Of a stretch of DNA of 57,500 nucleotides, positions 57,189 through 57,500 are shown piece after piece (the first letter of the stretch is position 1; each line of letters opens with the position of its first letter). Location of the stretch: the NCBI GenBank assembly GCA_009746045.1, contig RPFO01000264.1:1-57500 (forward strand), read 5' to 3'. The notes below the pieces were generated by a model. It ran no database searches. It saw only the letters and a program-made list of their open reading frames with translations, and was not told the DNA's origin. Origin of the DNA: Mesostigma viride (taxonomy: Eukaryota; Streptophyta; Mesostigmatophyceae; Mesostigmatales; Mesostigmataceae). The position numbers were made by a program, and so were the translations under genes.

Positions 57189-57500
57189 GTGCGTGGGCTG
57201 CCTCTTGCCTTGCCGCGGCTGTTGGCCTTGTTTCCATCGCCAGCCCCCAACAACGCCAGGTCCGTTCTGCAAGTTCTACAAGGGTCCCCCTTTGCATGTA
57301 CGGGGCCCTTACAATGTACGACGGAGCGGGACGGTAGCCCCCTTCTCCTGGAACGCGCCGGATTAATATGGTGATTTTTTGCCTGTGTAGTGGGTCGAGG
57401 CGCGCAGGGAAGCCCTTAACCTGAGAGTTTACGTCTGGTCAGTGGGGATGTTCAGCCCCCTTCCAGTTTGCAATACGTGCCGAATAACGTCATGGCCGCT
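57189..57500. other. start of intron 20, cut by window edge
   Basis: No further exon can be supported. An open frame continues to 57366 without family resemblance and is probably intronic read-through. Confidence 0.6.

Overview
This is a eukaryotic nuclear window dominated by one large, intron-rich, plus-strand gene and by tandem repeats. The gene encodes a BRAHMA (BRM)-class SWI2/SNF2 chromatin-remodelling ATPase. Twenty exons between 13361 and 57188 join in frame into about 1,631 codons, and the gene runs off the right edge before any C-terminal bromodomain. Exon phrases such as [44 protein letters not shown] and VLSSFLTQTEEYL-like wording resemble plant BRM more than SYD/MINU or animal BRG1. 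With GC-rich exons, long introns, a GC-AG intron and a plant-like BRM, this suggests a green alga (chlorophyte or prasinophyte) with a repeat-rich genome. The species is not identifiable.

Layout. 1-10220: 24-bp minisatellite of about 425 units, cut by the window edge. 10221-13360: no supportable gene; promoter/5'UTR side of BRM. 13361-57188: BRM. Protein order: Gln/Ala-rich N-terminus, QLQ (exons 1-2), low-complexity linkers (3-5), HSA region (6-8), linker (9), helicase motif I (10), Ia (11), inter-motif segment (12), II and III (13), lobe 2 (14-16), motifs V and VI (17), acidic segment (18), SnAC region (19), linker and Ala/Gln coiled segment (20). Sixteen of twenty introns are phase 0.

Introns make up about 89% of the gene. 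They hold a 9-bp CCCCGTTTG array (intron 1), a 1.1-kb hAT-like element with an exact 8-bp target duplication (intron 3), 2.9 kb of C5-run DNA (intron 7), a 9.5-kb 22-bp satellite with higher-order structure and poly-T islands (intron 12), a 3.4-kb inverted-repeat element (intron 15), and 7-bp and 17-bp arrays (intron 17).

The most unusual signal is that, at about a dozen exon borders, the splice junction itself (exon edge plus splice site plus nearby intron) has been tandemly copied into the adjacent intron. Copies range from near-identical to barely recognisable. Some are arrays of intact decoy splice sites, and several have lost the GT of the donor. In intron 15 the copies are complete 24-nt frame-preserving microexons. 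This looks like repeated, splice-site-anchored tandem duplication driving intron growth, related to the tandem-genomic-duplication model of intron gain.

All exon calls come from reading frame, splice consensus and remembered family motifs; no transcript data or database search was available.
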